Origin: Parendozoicomonas sp. Alg238-R29
Lineage (GTDB): Bacteria; Pseudomonadota; Gammaproteobacteria; Pseudomonadales; Endozoicomonadaceae
Direction of reading: 5' to 3'
NCBI RefSeq assembly: GCF_947331445.1
Contig: NZ_CAMZOG010000043.1
Span: 1-38,126, forward strand
Length of the DNA stretch: 38,126 bases
Both the position numbers and the translations under genes were made by a program. Positions 25,317-33,287 of the stretch are shown piece after piece (positions within the stretch are counted from its first letter, which is position 1; the number at the start of each line of letters is the position of its first letter). The notes beneath the pieces were generated by a model that saw only the letters and a program-made list of their open reading frames with translations, made no database searches and was not told the origin of the DNA.

Positions 25317-26782
25317 ATCCGGCCGGTTTGAATGCCCTCGGCACGAGCCTGTTCGCAGAAACAGCAGCCAGTGGCGTAGGGAATAGCCGAACAGATGATG
25401 GAACAGGCTCTGCAACAGGCTCTGCAACAGGCTCTGTAACAGCAGGGATTAACCATGGACTCCCTGAAAGGTTGATTCCCCCGTTTTTCCATCCTTGTCT
25501 AGGATTAATAAATAACCTTGGCAAGGATGCTTTACCCATTATGGATCCCCTGAAAAATCCAGGACCAGTCTCCCTCCCCCCTAATAACGGTGTAGATATT
25601 AAAGGCCCGGTAGAGGCTCACCACCCCACCTTGGGAAGGGTTAAACCGGTTGATGCACAGCCTCTCCTTGCAGGAAAAAACCTGGGGAAACACCTTTCCG
25701 GGAAAAGTGTCAAAGATTGGATTCTTACATTTTTTAAGCATCCGCTATCCACCCTGCATTTGGCCAGTGGACAACTCTCCAAGTTACGCAATAGCGATCC
25801 GGTGAAGTATCTGGGAGAGCTTAGTGATCTTGCAGCTATTCCCAAGGACCATCAGTTTCTTTTCAACGAGTGTTGTGAACTCAAGCAGGGGAAGCCCCAA
25901 CAGGTTAGAAATCAGATTGAAGGCTGGCAGGCTTCTGCATTGCCTCACCTGATTAATATTCCTGGCAAAGGTTTAACCAAAACTCTCCAGGACACCCTGG
26001 CCTTAATCCAACAGTTTGAACAGAAGCCTGCCTATGAAGGCCGCAGGTCAGAACTCGGTGCAGCTTTCACTACATTATCCAGAAGAGTTCATAAAACTAT
26101 TCACAACGCAAAACTGGGGGAACTTAATGCCCTCGAAGATCAACTCAAACAACTGGATCAGAAAATTGCCCGAACCTCTGGGGAGTCGCCATTCAAATCA
26201 AACTTTGATGGAATACAAGCCAAGCGTAATACCGAAGAGCTGGAAAACAGAAAGCCTCCCGAAGCACTCGAGCAGCAACCCATCGATGAATCCCAGTGGC
26301 CGGACGAACTCAATGAAATTAAAAACCGACTTACCAGTGATCCAGGTAACCCGGAATTATGGGAGAGTTTCACTGAGCTCAGAGAAGCTATTCAAGAAGA
26401 ATACCCTGCAGAAACAGCTTATAAAATGACCGAGGAGTGTCTTCACTCATTGCACATTGCGATTCCTGATAGCACCCTGTTTATGAAACATTGGGTTGAC
26501 CACCAATTGAAGTATTCTCCCAATAGTCAGGATGCATGGCACAACTACGACTCACTGGCTCCCAGTCTAACACCTGAAGAGCAAATTCATTATCTCTCTG
26601 ATCTAATGGAAATGAATCCCGAAAACACCGGCGCTGGCGGTCGCCTTCTAGGCGTTTTACAGCAGGAAAAAGAAAGACTCAATGGTTATACCAGCCCGGA
26701 AGAGGAACAGGAGTACCGACAAATGATTGAAGCCCAGATTGAAAAGCTTCTTGCTACACCTAGCCTCACCTATCTCACATAG
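25250..26782 (+). CDS. Unrecognised 510-residue protein, possibly 5'-frameshifted
   Basis: I do not recognise this protein. The N-terminal 70 residues are low in charge with a Gly/Ser/Thr-Ala repeat (TGSATGSATGSVT). Residues 130-330 are predicted mostly helical, and residues 330-510 are acidic with Asn/Pro-turn spacing (DPGNPELWESFTELREA, YSPNSQDAWHNYDSLAP, EMNPENTGAGGRLLGVLQQE) that resembles TPR-like repeats. No membrane segment is evident. The ATG at 25250 lacks a good ribosome site, and the frame upstream is closed by a stop, so the true start may be at 25089 in another frame. Effector or scaffold roles are guesses. Confidence 0.65.
   Translation: MALFSYLLPVKSLGQITLSNFVNPAGLNALGTSLFAETAASGVGNSRTDDGTGSATGSATGSVTAGINHGLPERLIPPFFHPCLGLINNLGKDALPIMDPLKNPGPVSLPPNNGVDIKGPVEAHHPTLGRVKPVDAQPLLAGKNLGKHLSGKSVKDWILTFFKHPLSTLHLASGQLSKLRNSDPVKYLGELSDLAAIPKDHQFLFNECCELKQGKPQQVRNQIEGWQASALPHLINIPGKGLTKTLQDTLALIQQFEQKPAYEGRRSELGAAFTTLSRRVHKTIHNAKLGELNALEDQLKQLDQKIARTSGESPFKSNFDGIQAKRNTEELENRKPPEALEQQPIDESQWPDELNEIKNRLTSDPGNPELWESFTELREAIQEEYPAETAYKMTEECLHSLHIAIPDSTLFMKHWVDHQLKYSPNSQDAWHNYDSLAPSLTPEEQIHYLSDLMEMNPENTGAGGRLLGVLQQEKERLNGYTSPEEEQEYRQMIEAQIEKLLATPSLTYLT
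25402..25437 (+). repeat. 12-bp tandem repeat, three copies, in the hypothetical gene
   Basis: AACAGGCTCTGC is repeated at 25402-25413 and 25414-25425, and with one change at 25426-25437, then a partial fourth AACAG. In the gene's frame it encodes a Gly-Ser-Ala-Thr repeat. Unit length is a multiple of three, so copy changes would alter length without breaking the frame. Confidence 0.9.
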
Positions 26783-27417
26783 GTTTTTGAAGAGCCACGG
26801 GCGTAGCGGGTAAAAGTTACGCCCGGATACCACATGTTTTGCCCCGGCAGGCTGCGCCCTTTCAAGCTGGTTAAACGCCAGCCGCTTCTAGGATTGCTCG
26901 GCGTTTTCCACTGTTCAGAAAACTCAATTTTGAAGATGTTGCCCCGCTCATCCTTGATATAACTCACCCAGCCTTTATAAACCGGCCCCGCATCGCCAGT
27001 TCCCGGCCCAGGCAGTGTTCCCCGAAAATGATCATGATAAATAGCTACGACACCATCACGCGGTACAGAAAATCTGGCACGGGCAATATTGCGATGAAAC
27101 CGCGTTTTCATTTCCTTTGGCTGGGAAGCCGTCACTGCCCCGGTTTCTCTACTCACCGTCAGAAATCCAACATTTTCCATGCTGCGGGTATGGTTTAAAG
27201 GTAGAGATTCCAACATAGCAATAGCAACAGCATCCATTTCTGGGGTCGCTACAACATCGAAGGGTGGTTCGCGTACGGCATCGGAAGAAGGCTCAGCAAC
27301 CTGCCCTGCCGCAGTCGCAGGCAGGTTGAGGAGGCGATTCACTTCTTCCAGCTGGTAAATCTGGAATCCGAAAGTCACTACAAGACAGGAAGCAAGAACA
27401 AAGCTGAACAGTTTCAT
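26770..27417 (-). CDS. Unrecognised membrane-anchored or secreted protein
   Basis: The 215-residue product starts at the ATG at 27417 (MKLFSFVLASCLVVTFGFQ), with GGAG nine bases before; the longer frame to 27519 has no such site. The N-terminus is a signal sequence or anchor. The rest has an Ala/Pro/Glu-rich stretch and a C-terminal domain with RFHRNIARARFSVPRDGVV, FRGTLPGPGTGDAGPVYKGW and YIKDERGNIFKIEFSEQWK. I do not recognise the family. It lies downstream of the ygjV-like gene on the same strand and converges with the hypothetical gene at 25250, overlapping it by 13 bases. Confidence 0.75.
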   Translation of the reverse strand: MKLFSFVLASCLVVTFGFQIYQLEEVNRLLNLPATAAGQVAEPSSDAVREPPFDVVATPEMDAVAIAMLESLPLNHTRSMENVGFLTVSRETGAVTASQPKEMKTRFHRNIARARFSVPRDGVVAIYHDHFRGTLPGPGTGDAGPVYKGWVSYIKDERGNIFKIEFSEQWKTPSNPRSGWRLTSLKGRSLPGQNMWYPGVTFTRYARGSSKTYVR

Positions 27418-27481
27418 CAAGTACACTCCGATAACTCTATAAGTTATCGGCAGGTGCACCGAGTTTTGAGGGGATAGCCAG

Positions 27482-27520
27482 GGTGTGTTCACAGTTAAAC
27501 ATTGCAACTGTGAACACACC
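27482..27520. repeat. 15-bp perfect inverted repeat
   Basis: GGTGTGTTCACAGTT (27482-27496) and AACTGTGAACACACC (27506-27520) are perfect complements across a 9-base loop. It sits 9 bases after the ygjV-like stop. No T-run follows on either strand, so it may be a Rho-linked 3' structure or a protein-binding palindrome. Confidence 0.9.
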
Positions 27521-27529
27521 TAAGCGGAA

Positions 27530-28156
27530 TCAGCCCTGAAGAGCCATTTCTAAACGGCCATTGGTGCGTGAGAAGCCAATCTTGGCAAGGTAAGTCGCGT
27601 GATCCTCAGAGCCTTCGGCAGAAACAATCTTGGAAACACCCTGTTCGGTAAAGAACTTGCTGTTTTCGCAGAACACAAACTGACCAGGTTTCAGGTCACG
27701 GTAAGGAGGTAGAACAAAGTCCAGATCCACTTCCATGGTGTTATCTTCGTTACGGTGGCAGATAAACACACCCGCCAGAGACAGATCACGGTGAATCATC
27801 AGCGCCGTGTATTCACGGTCATCACGCAGGCTGAACGGAGGGAAGAACTCTTTAATCTCAGACTTATGCAGATTAATAAACTCATTCAAGTACTGATCAG
27901 AAACAGAAGCTGGCAGTACACGGAAATGGCTCTTCTCGTTGTACATTTTCCAAAGGTAGAACATGTTCATGGCTACAAGGTAATAGTTCAGCAGAACCAC
28001 CGGAAGAGCGCCGAGCAGCAAACCATAGGTACCAAAGCAAAAACTACCGAACATATTGAACCAGCGCAGGCGTACCAGAGAACTCATGCTCAGGCTGACA
28101 GCGGTGAGCAGTGTGGCGAAATAGCCGAGCATTTCAAGCCAGTCGATTTCTGACAT
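27530..28156 (-). CDS. YgjV-family inner-membrane protein with a C-terminal soluble domain
   Basis: The N-terminal half (residues 1-75) matches the YgjV-type inner-membrane family: WLEMLGYFATLLTAVSLSMSS, LRWFNMFGSFCFGTYGLLLG and LVAMNMFYLWKM, about three helices. The C-terminal 130 residues are soluble (EVDLDFVLPPYRD, FVFCENSKFF, YLAKIGFSRTNG) and resemble a GNAT-like fold loosely. The function is unknown. GGAGGT before the ATG is a strong ribosome site. It is divergent from the flagellin remnant. Confidence 0.85.
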   Translation of the reverse strand: MSEIDWLEMLGYFATLLTAVSLSMSSLVRLRWFNMFGSFCFGTYGLLLGALPVVLLNYYLVAMNMFYLWKMYNEKSHFRVLPASVSDQYLNEFINLHKSEIKEFFPPFSLRDDREYTALMIHRDLSLAGVFICHRNEDNTMEVDLDFVLPPYRDLKPGQFVFCENSKFFTEQGVSKIVSAEGSEDHATYLAKIGFSRTNGRLEMALQG

Positions 28157-28289
28157 GGTAGTTACCTCCGAAAAAAAGGTGCGGATTCTAATATATACTG
28201 CTTCTGATATCGCTGTTTATTTTTTGATCTAAGTTAATGCATATTTAAATTGCCCCATTTTTTTTCGATTCCTCTATTTGCAGTAAAAA

Positions 28290-28335
28290 TATGCAGTAAG
28301 CAGTAGAACAGTTATGCAGTAAGAAGTAGAACAGT
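28290..28335 (+). repeat. 23-bp direct repeat, two copies
   Basis: TATGCAGTAAGCAGTAGAAC plus AGT (28290-28312) is followed at once by a copy with one changed base (28313-28335). The unit itself contains two GCAGTA-like parts, and CAGTAAAAAT precedes. It lies between the ygjV-like gene and the flagellin remnant, where a promoter for either could be. Confidence 0.9.
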
Positions 28336-28377
28336 AAGGAAACATGTGTTGTCCGCTATACAGACCTAAATATTCCC

Positions 28378-28641
28378 ATGGGTAACCTGAGCAATGCCAT
28401 AGCCATTGTTCAAACAGCTGAGAATGCTCTGAAGAGAAGAGCCAGTCTAATTGGGTGGATGCTGAACCTGACCCTGACCCAAAAGTCCCTGCGCAGCAGT
28501 TATTCCTATAACGAGCGCAAAGCTATGCAAACGCAAATTAGGGGAATGATCAACGAGATGGGTGATCTTGCCCGGGAAACTCGCTTCGGCAATAAACGTC
28601 TATTTGATGGTTTCAATACTGCCGCAGAGCGACCGGTGTAG
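28378..28641 (+). pseudogene. Flagellin-like remnant (central N-terminal domain)
   Basis: Residues 1-87 of this frame follow the flagellin N-terminal helix pattern: NAIAIVQTAENAL corresponds to the IAQTAEGAL block, ERKAMQTQIRGMINEMGDLARETRFGN to the DRxALQ...L..EI.rI...T.FN block, and KRLFDG to GxKLLDG. The start and the first ~90 residues, and the whole C-terminal D0/D1 domain, are missing. The internal part between the two blocks is degraded. With motB and fliI/fliJ remnants in the same window, loss of motility genes is likely. Confidence 0.68.
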
Positions 28642-28669
28642 CGGCTCTTGAAACCCATATTGATTTCCC

Positions 28670-28786
28670 AGTGAATGTATCGTTCAGGTTGCAGGAATGG
28701 CGGACAGACGATTACGCAACTCTGACAACCCCCGCGATGCCAGCAACCGTCGGGCAGAAATCCTTATCGATATTAATGACGCATAG
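28670..28786 (+). pseudogene. motB: Motor protein MotB, C-terminal remnant
   Basis: The frame encodes IVQVAGMADRRLRNSDNP, then RDASNRRAEILIDIN and a stop. This fits the end of the OmpA/MotB domain (R.V.G.A...L....P.DP.NRRI.I.V), including the NRR/EI signature. Nothing upstream resembles the rest of MotB, and a flagellin-like remnant in another frame precedes, so two unrelated motility gene pieces have been joined by deletion. Confidence 0.65.
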
Positions 28787-28793
28787 CTTCTGG

Positions 28794-29069
28794 CTATGCT
28801 CTCAACACTTCTTGCTCTTCATTTAGAAGAGCAACATTGTGAACATCCACCAGCTTCTCAAGTTGCCGCAAAAGCTGGTCAGGGTTGAGTCCACGAACCT
28901 GCATATAAATACTTGCATCGCCACTGTCTGACTCCGGCATACTCAGGCTACACAGTGTATAACCCCGGTGACGTACAACCCTCAGAACACGTTCCAATAT
29001 CGCTGGCCGGTTGGCAGTGTGAATAAACAAACTGTGAAAACTGTTATTGCTATCGGATAATGTGTTCAT
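28794..29069 (-). CDS. ilvM: Acetolactate synthase small subunit
   Basis: This is the regulatory ACT-domain subunit of acetohydroxyacid synthase II. The 91-residue protein starts at 29069, where ATG overlaps the ilvG stop (TAATG) and a GGAGGG site precedes. It has FHSLFIHTANRPAILERVLRV, RHRGYTLCSLSM and a final VALLNEEQEVLRA, the IlvM pattern and length. Translational coupling with ilvG is expected. Confidence 0.93.
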   Translation of the reverse strand: MNTLSDSNNSFHSLFIHTANRPAILERVLRVVRHRGYTLCSLSMPESDSGDASIYMQVRGLNPDQLLRQLEKLVDVHNVALLNEEQEVLRA

Positions 29070-30820
29070 TAGATACCCTCCAGCATTTGGTGGTTGGCGG
29101 CACCCGGTGGAACCAGTGGCCATACATTCCCTTCCGCGTTAATAGCCACATGCAGGAAATAAGGACCATCACTGGCAAGCATTTCCTCTAAAGCGTCTGT
29201 AACCTGCTCCCGTTGCCAGACTGTCTTTCCGGACACCCCGAATGCTTTGGCCAGGCCGATAAAGTCCGGGTTATCAGAAAGATTGGTTTCACTGTGGCGG
29301 CCATCAAAGAACAGGGTTTGCCACTGGCGAACCATGCCTAATCTTTCGTTATCCAGAAGAACAATTTTTACCGGAAGGTTCAGACGACGGAGTGTTGTCA
29401 GTTCCTGAATATTCATCATGATAGAGCCATCACCACTCACACAGACAACTGTATCGTCGGGGCGGGACAAGGCAGCACCAATGGCGGCTGGCAGGCCAAA
29501 CCCCATAGTTCCCAGCCCACCGCTGCTCAGGTGATTCTCAGGACGTGAAAAACTCATATGCTGGGCAACCCACATCTGGTGTTGCCCAACATCACAGCTA
29601 ACCACTGTATTGATCGGAAGCTTTTGGCTTAACTCATTCAACAAAGCTGGAGCATAAACTGTGCCCCCAGGGGCGTTATATTGCCAACGGTATTCATGGG
29701 CCATAGCCTGACAATGTTTCTGCCATACCTCACAATCTGAGAACACTGCGATGGCTGGAAGAATCCGGCAAAGATCGCCCTGCAGGGCAACATCCGGCTG
29801 CCGCCTTTTACCAAACTCCGCCCGGTCTATATCCAAGTGAATAACTTTTGCGTCTGGGGCGAACCCGTCCAGCCGACCAGTCACACGATCATCAAACCGT
29901 GCACCTACACATACCAGAAGATCACACTCCTGCACCGCGAGGTTGGCAGCCTGTGTGCCATGCATTCCCAGCATTCCCAAATAACCGGCAGTTTGGGGGG
30001 CAATTGAACCAAGACCTTTCAGGGTGACCACTGAAGGCATGCCAGTCAAAGCCTGAAACTGTCTCAACTGTTCAACAGCGCTGGCCATACCAACACCGCC
30101 ACCGGCATAGAGCATTGGTTTTTTCGCATTGCTTATAAGAACTCTGGCTTGCTCAAGATCATCAGGTTCCGGCATAGGAAGACAACCTTCCTCCCTGACA
30201 CTATGAAGAACCGTAGAGGGTATGGCCTGTAGAATATCTTTGGGCAAGTCGATAAGAACAGGTCCTGGCCGACCAGATTGGGCAATGCGAAAAGCCTGCT
30301 CAATCACTTCCGGAAGTTCATCAACTGACGACACCAGAAAACTGTGTTTGGTAACGGCAAGACTTAGCCCGAGCATATCCACTTCCTGAAACGCATCTGT
30401 ACCCAGTACTGAAGTTGGAACCTGGCCGGTTAATGCAACAAGAGGAATAGAGTCCAACATGGCTTCGGCCAGCCCGGTCACCAGGTTTGTAGCCCCGGGC
30501 CCGGAGGTAGCAATACAAACCCCAGCTTTTCCGCTGGCTCTGGCAAAACCAACTGCAGACATGGCTGCTCCCTGCTCATGTCGACAAAGTATGTGCTCCA
30601 TCGGACTTTCATAAAGAGCATCGTATAGCGGCATAATTGCGCCACCGGGGTAACCAAACACTGTGGAGACTCCGTGTTCAAGCAGTGCCTGAACAACATA
30701 TTCTGCGCCACTTGTGCATCCATGTTGCTCGTGGCCGGATTCTGATTTTTCAGACTTTGGCTTTTCAGACTTTGGCTTTTCAGACTTTGGCTTTTCGGAA
30801 TCGTCTGCTGCTGTTGTCAT
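29069..30820 (-). CDS. ilvG: Acetolactate synthase large subunit, isozyme II type
   Basis: The enzyme condenses two pyruvates (or pyruvate and 2-oxobutyrate) in valine, leucine and isoleucine synthesis, using TPP and FAD. The 583-residue protein has [16 protein letters not shown], the catalytic Glu in [30 protein letters not shown], the TPP-Mg motif [13 protein letters not shown] and ends [16 protein letters not shown], like IlvG. The N-terminus differs from homologues: about 30 extra residues with three EKPKS units encoded by 15-bp repeats. AGAGGGG precedes the ATG. It is preceded by an ilv leader and attenuator and followed by ilvM. Confidence 0.96.
   Translation of the reverse strand: MTTAADDSEKPKSEKPKSEKPKSEKSESGHEQHGCTSGAEYVVQALLEHGVSTVFGYPGGAIMPLYDALYESPMEHILCRHEQGAAMSAVGFARASGKAGVCIATSGPGATNLVTGLAEAMLDSIPLVALTGQVPTSVLGTDAFQEVDMLGLSLAVTKHSFLVSSVDELPEVIEQAFRIAQSGRPGPVLIDLPKDILQAIPSTVLHSVREEGCLPMPEPDDLEQARVLISNAKKPMLYAGGGVGMASAVEQLRQFQALTGMPSVVTLKGLGSIAPQTAGYLGMLGMHGTQAANLAVQECDLLVCVGARFDDRVTGRLDGFAPDAKVIHLDIDRAEFGKRRQPDVALQGDLCRILPAIAVFSDCEVWQKHCQAMAHEYRWQYNAPGGTVYAPALLNELSQKLPINTVVSCDVGQHQMWVAQHMSFSRPENHLSSGGLGTMGFGLPAAIGAALSRPDDTVVCVSGDGSIMMNIQELTTLRRLNLPVKIVLLDNERLGMVRQWQTLFFDGRHSETNLSDNPDFIGLAKAFGVSGKTVWQREQVTDALEEMLASDGPYFLHVAINAEGNVWPLVPPGAANHQMLEGI
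30751..30795 (-). repeat. 15-bp tandem repeat in the 5' end of ilvG
   Basis: CAGACTTTGGCTTTT occurs three times without a break (30751-30765, 30766-30780, 30781-30795, + strand), with a decayed copy before. On the coding strand it gives EKPKS units. Copy changes would lengthen or shorten a flexible charged tail and keep the frame. Confidence 0.95.
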
Positions 30821-30869
30821 CGGTCTGCCCCTCTACTGGTTGCCGATCTTTTTCTTTCCGCCCAAAAGA

Positions 30870-30899
30870 AAACCCCCGGTCCTTTCGGAGCGGGGGTTT
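30870..30899 (-). terminator. Attenuator terminator upstream of ilvG
   Basis: AAACCCCCG and CGGGGGTTT (30870-30878 and 30891-30899) form a GC-rich 9-bp stem with a 12-base loop; on the transcribed strand it runs into TTTTCTTTTG. It lies between the leader peptide and ilvG, where the terminator of an ilv attenuator belongs. Confidence 0.85.
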
Positions 30900-30924
30900 C
30901 TGGAATTCTGGTCTGTGTCTTTCT

Positions 30925-31005
30925 TCAGCCCATAATCAGCCCCCGCAGTGAGTTAATAATCACCACGATGACGAGAAGTAGGTTGTTGGAAGACATAAGG
31001 TTCAT
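30925..31005 (-). CDS. ilvL: ilv operon leader peptide
   Basis: A 26-codon frame begins MNLMSSNNLLLVIVVIINS and ends RGLIMG. Eleven of its residues are Leu, Val or Ile, eight of them in one run (LLLVIVVI, residues 9-16), as expected for a leader that senses charged branched-chain tRNAs. It is followed by the terminator hairpin and ilvG. Stalling at the Leu/Val/Ile run would allow read-through. This is too small for usual gene calling, so it may be missing from annotations. Confidence 0.88.
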   Translation of the reverse strand: MNLMSSNNLLLVIVVIINSLRGLIMG

Positions 31006-31074
31006 TTTTAAATCTTTGAGCTCAAAATATTCTGTTTAAGAAATAACACAGGGTGCGGGCACCCGCAAGGCAAA

Positions 31075-32379
31075 TTACGCACTTCTCTTACGGGAGAACA
31101 ATTCTGGCAGCCGCACTATCCATCCAGCAAGGATGACTAACAACCCCGGTATAAGCCAGCCAAGGCCGTTATCAAACAAGGGGATTGAATGCACAAAGGA
31201 TTCTGCTCCCATTAAACCTGCCGCGTTTAAACCATCCAGACAGCTAAACCCAAAAACCACAGCTAATGCTACTTGCATACAGCGACTGGTGACGACTACC
31301 TTCTGCCTGAGGATTTCAGCAAAGATAATCATGATGGCCACAGGATAAATAGCCACCACCACAGGTATGGATACTTTCAGCAAAGTATTCAAACCAGCAT
31401 TAGCAACAATCATGGAAAGAAACGATACCGACATCACCCAGAATCGGTAACCCACTTTGGGCCAGCGATGGTGAAAGTGATCACCAAAAGATGTTGTCAC
31501 TCCTACAGCTGTGGTTAAGCAAGCCAGAGTAATGACAACGGAAAGAGCGATCTGCCCGGCATCACCCAATAAATGGGTTACCATTATCGATAAAATATGT
31601 CCGCCATTTCTGGCATCCGGCACAATCTCCCGACTGATTCCTCCGAGATAGAACAATCCCAGATAAACCAGCGACAACCCTATTCCGGCAATAAGAGAGG
31701 CCATAATGGTGTATTTAATAATGGCTCCGCGATCTGTCACACCAAACCGCCGAACCGAAGCGGCAATCACAATACCAAAAGCCAAAGCTCCCAAGGTATC
31801 CATGGTGAGATAACCCTGAACAGCACCTTCAAGCATGGCATGCTCAGCCCATGCTCCCTGCCCGGGACCAAGCACGATTTCCGGTTCAAGCATCATGGCA
31901 ATACATATCGCCCCCAGAACCGTTGCAAGAACAGGGGTTAATATTTTGCCGACAATTGTTATCAACCGTCCTGGAAATACACACAGCCAAGCCACGACTG
32001 AAAAGAAAATAATGGAATAGAGTGCAAGATAGAGCGGCGACTCTCCGCCGAGCCACGGCAGGATGCCAACCTCATAAGCCACAACGGATGTTCGGGGAAC
32101 AGCGAAAGCCGGCCCAATAATAATGTAAGCTGCCATCCAGAATGCTAAAGCCAGTACACCGGGAATATCCCGAGTCAGGTTTTCCGCACTGCCTGCCATG
32201 GCAATGGCGATAATAGCCAAAAGGGAGAGCCCAACATCTGTAGCCAGAAAACCTGTGAGTGAGAGCCAGAGGTTTTCACCGGAAAGCTGCCCTGCCCAGG
32301 GAGGGAAGATCAGATTTCCAGCCCCGAGAAAAAACGCAAAAACCATCAGTCCCAATCCGAGAATATCGTTTTTTCTCAT
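31075..32379 (-). CDS. brnQ: Branched-chain amino acid transport system II carrier protein
   Basis: BrnQ is a Na+-coupled inner-membrane importer of leucine, isoleucine and valine. The 434-residue protein has about 12 helices and the LIVCS family N-terminus (GLGLMVFAFFLGAGNLIFPPW), GPAFAVPRTS, and TLACLTTAVGVTTSFGDHF. CAGGAG lies upstream of the ATG. It sits directly upstream of ilvL-ilvGM on the same strand, 69 bases away; a GC-rich palindrome (TGCGGGCACCCGCA, 31054-31067) just after it may end the brnQ message. Confidence 0.95.
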   Translation of the reverse strand: MRKNDILGLGLMVFAFFLGAGNLIFPPWAGQLSGENLWLSLTGFLATDVGLSLLAIIAIAMAGSAENLTRDIPGVLALAFWMAAYIIIGPAFAVPRTSVVAYEVGILPWLGGESPLYLALYSIIFFSVVAWLCVFPGRLITIVGKILTPVLATVLGAICIAMMLEPEIVLGPGQGAWAEHAMLEGAVQGYLTMDTLGALAFGIVIAASVRRFGVTDRGAIIKYTIMASLIAGIGLSLVYLGLFYLGGISREIVPDARNGGHILSIMVTHLLGDAGQIALSVVITLACLTTAVGVTTSFGDHFHHRWPKVGYRFWVMSVSFLSMIVANAGLNTLLKVSIPVVVAIYPVAIMIIFAEILRQKVVVTSRCMQVALAVVFGFSCLDGLNAAGLMGAESFVHSIPLFDNGLGWLIPGLLVILAGWIVRLPELFSRKRSA

Positions 32380-32435
32380 AAACTCATGGCTCCTGTCGGA
32401 TTTACTCGGCTTTTACTGAGGAATAACTATAGGCG

Positions 32436-33119
32436 TTAATTCTCTTCTGGCATGTTCTCCGGCTTTTTTAGAAGAATCACATCATTCCCTACAAACTCCA
32501 GCTCACAACCTGTTTGGTTCGCGAACCACTGGAATGTTTCCCGGCTGAAAAAACTGATATGGGTTTTATCTCGGATGTAGTGCCAGTTCTGAAACGCTTC
32601 CTGATTTTTCACCAGCTTAGTCATCAACCCCAAAAAGCCACCGGGTTTCACCATATCCAGCAACCTGGCCAGAACATCCCTGGGATTTCCCAGATGTTCA
32701 ACAACTTCAGTACTGGTTACAAAGTCGTAAGTGCGATCCAGAACATCAGGATTATCTGCGTAGTACAGGTCGTACACATTCATGGAGTAACCGGCTTCCG
32801 CAAACATTTCTGCCAATACAGGACCTGGCCCACAACCAAAATCCAGCCCTGTTGCCGGTGGTGCCACCAGCTCAGTGATGGGTGAAAACATTCGGAACAG
32901 GAAGCGTTGATAACCTGGGTCACCATCTACATTTTCATGGAGGTCATAACAGGCTTTTTCATCGGTCGGTGAGAGATGCCAGGCTTTGGGAACAAATACC
33001 AGTTCGCATTCCTGACAACGCAGATACTCTCGGTATTTATCCTTCCAGAAAGAGACATTGTGGGTTCCGCCACATAGCGGGCAGACAAGATCTGTCATAA
33101 CAGTTTTACAGGACATCAT
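32436..33119 (-). CDS. Class I SAM-dependent methyltransferase with N-terminal zinc ribbon
   Basis: The protein of about 227 residues starts with a CPLCG...C..C zinc-binding ribbon (VCPLCGGTHN, YLRCQECELVF), then motif I of Rossmann methyltransferases (GLDFGCGPGPVLAEMF), DFVTSTEVVEHLGNPRDVL and a PGGFLGLMTK motif. The ribbon suggests a nucleic-acid or protein substrate, or that it acts in a small-molecule pathway; the substrate is unknown. The start is uncertain between 33119, 33116 and 33098. It is flanked by brnQ and pckA on the same strand. Confidence 0.88.
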   Translation of the reverse strand: MMSCKTVMTDLVCPLCGGTHNVSFWKDKYREYLRCQECELVFVPKAWHLSPTDEKACYDLHENVDGDPGYQRFLFRMFSPITELVAPPATGLDFGCGPGPVLAEMFAEAGYSMNVYDLYYADNPDVLDRTYDFVTSTEVVEHLGNPRDVLARLLDMVKPGGFLGLMTKLVKNQEAFQNWHYIRDKTHISFFSRETFQWFANQTGCELEFVGNDVILLKKPENMPEEN

Positions 33120-33242
33120 CAGATTGCGGCTCCCAGGCCAATGTTCACTGGGAACTCAGGTTAAGGGCTTCGATCACGAGAATGTATGACCGGAAGGTTA
33201 GGCGTACAATTCTGTTGATTGTAAAACATTTCCAGAAGCAGA

Positions 33243-33265
33243 AACGGCTCGCAATGCGAGCCGTT
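33243..33265 (-). terminator. Terminator-like hairpin after pckA
   Basis: AACGGCTCGC (33243-33252) pairs with GCGAGCCGTT (33256-33265) around a 3-base loop, 22 bases after the pckA stop; the transcribed strand then reads TCTGCTTCT, a mildly T-rich tail. Confidence 0.75.
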
Positions 33266-33287
33266 CTGAACACACAAAATATTGTTA

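Noticed and set aside
28290-28335. CRISPR-like array
   Set aside because: Only two adjacent copies without spacers, and no cas genes.
30637-30951. Plus-strand frame with a repeated FSDFG pattern
   Set aside because: The repeat is the antisense reading of the 15-bp units of ilvG; no ribosome site.
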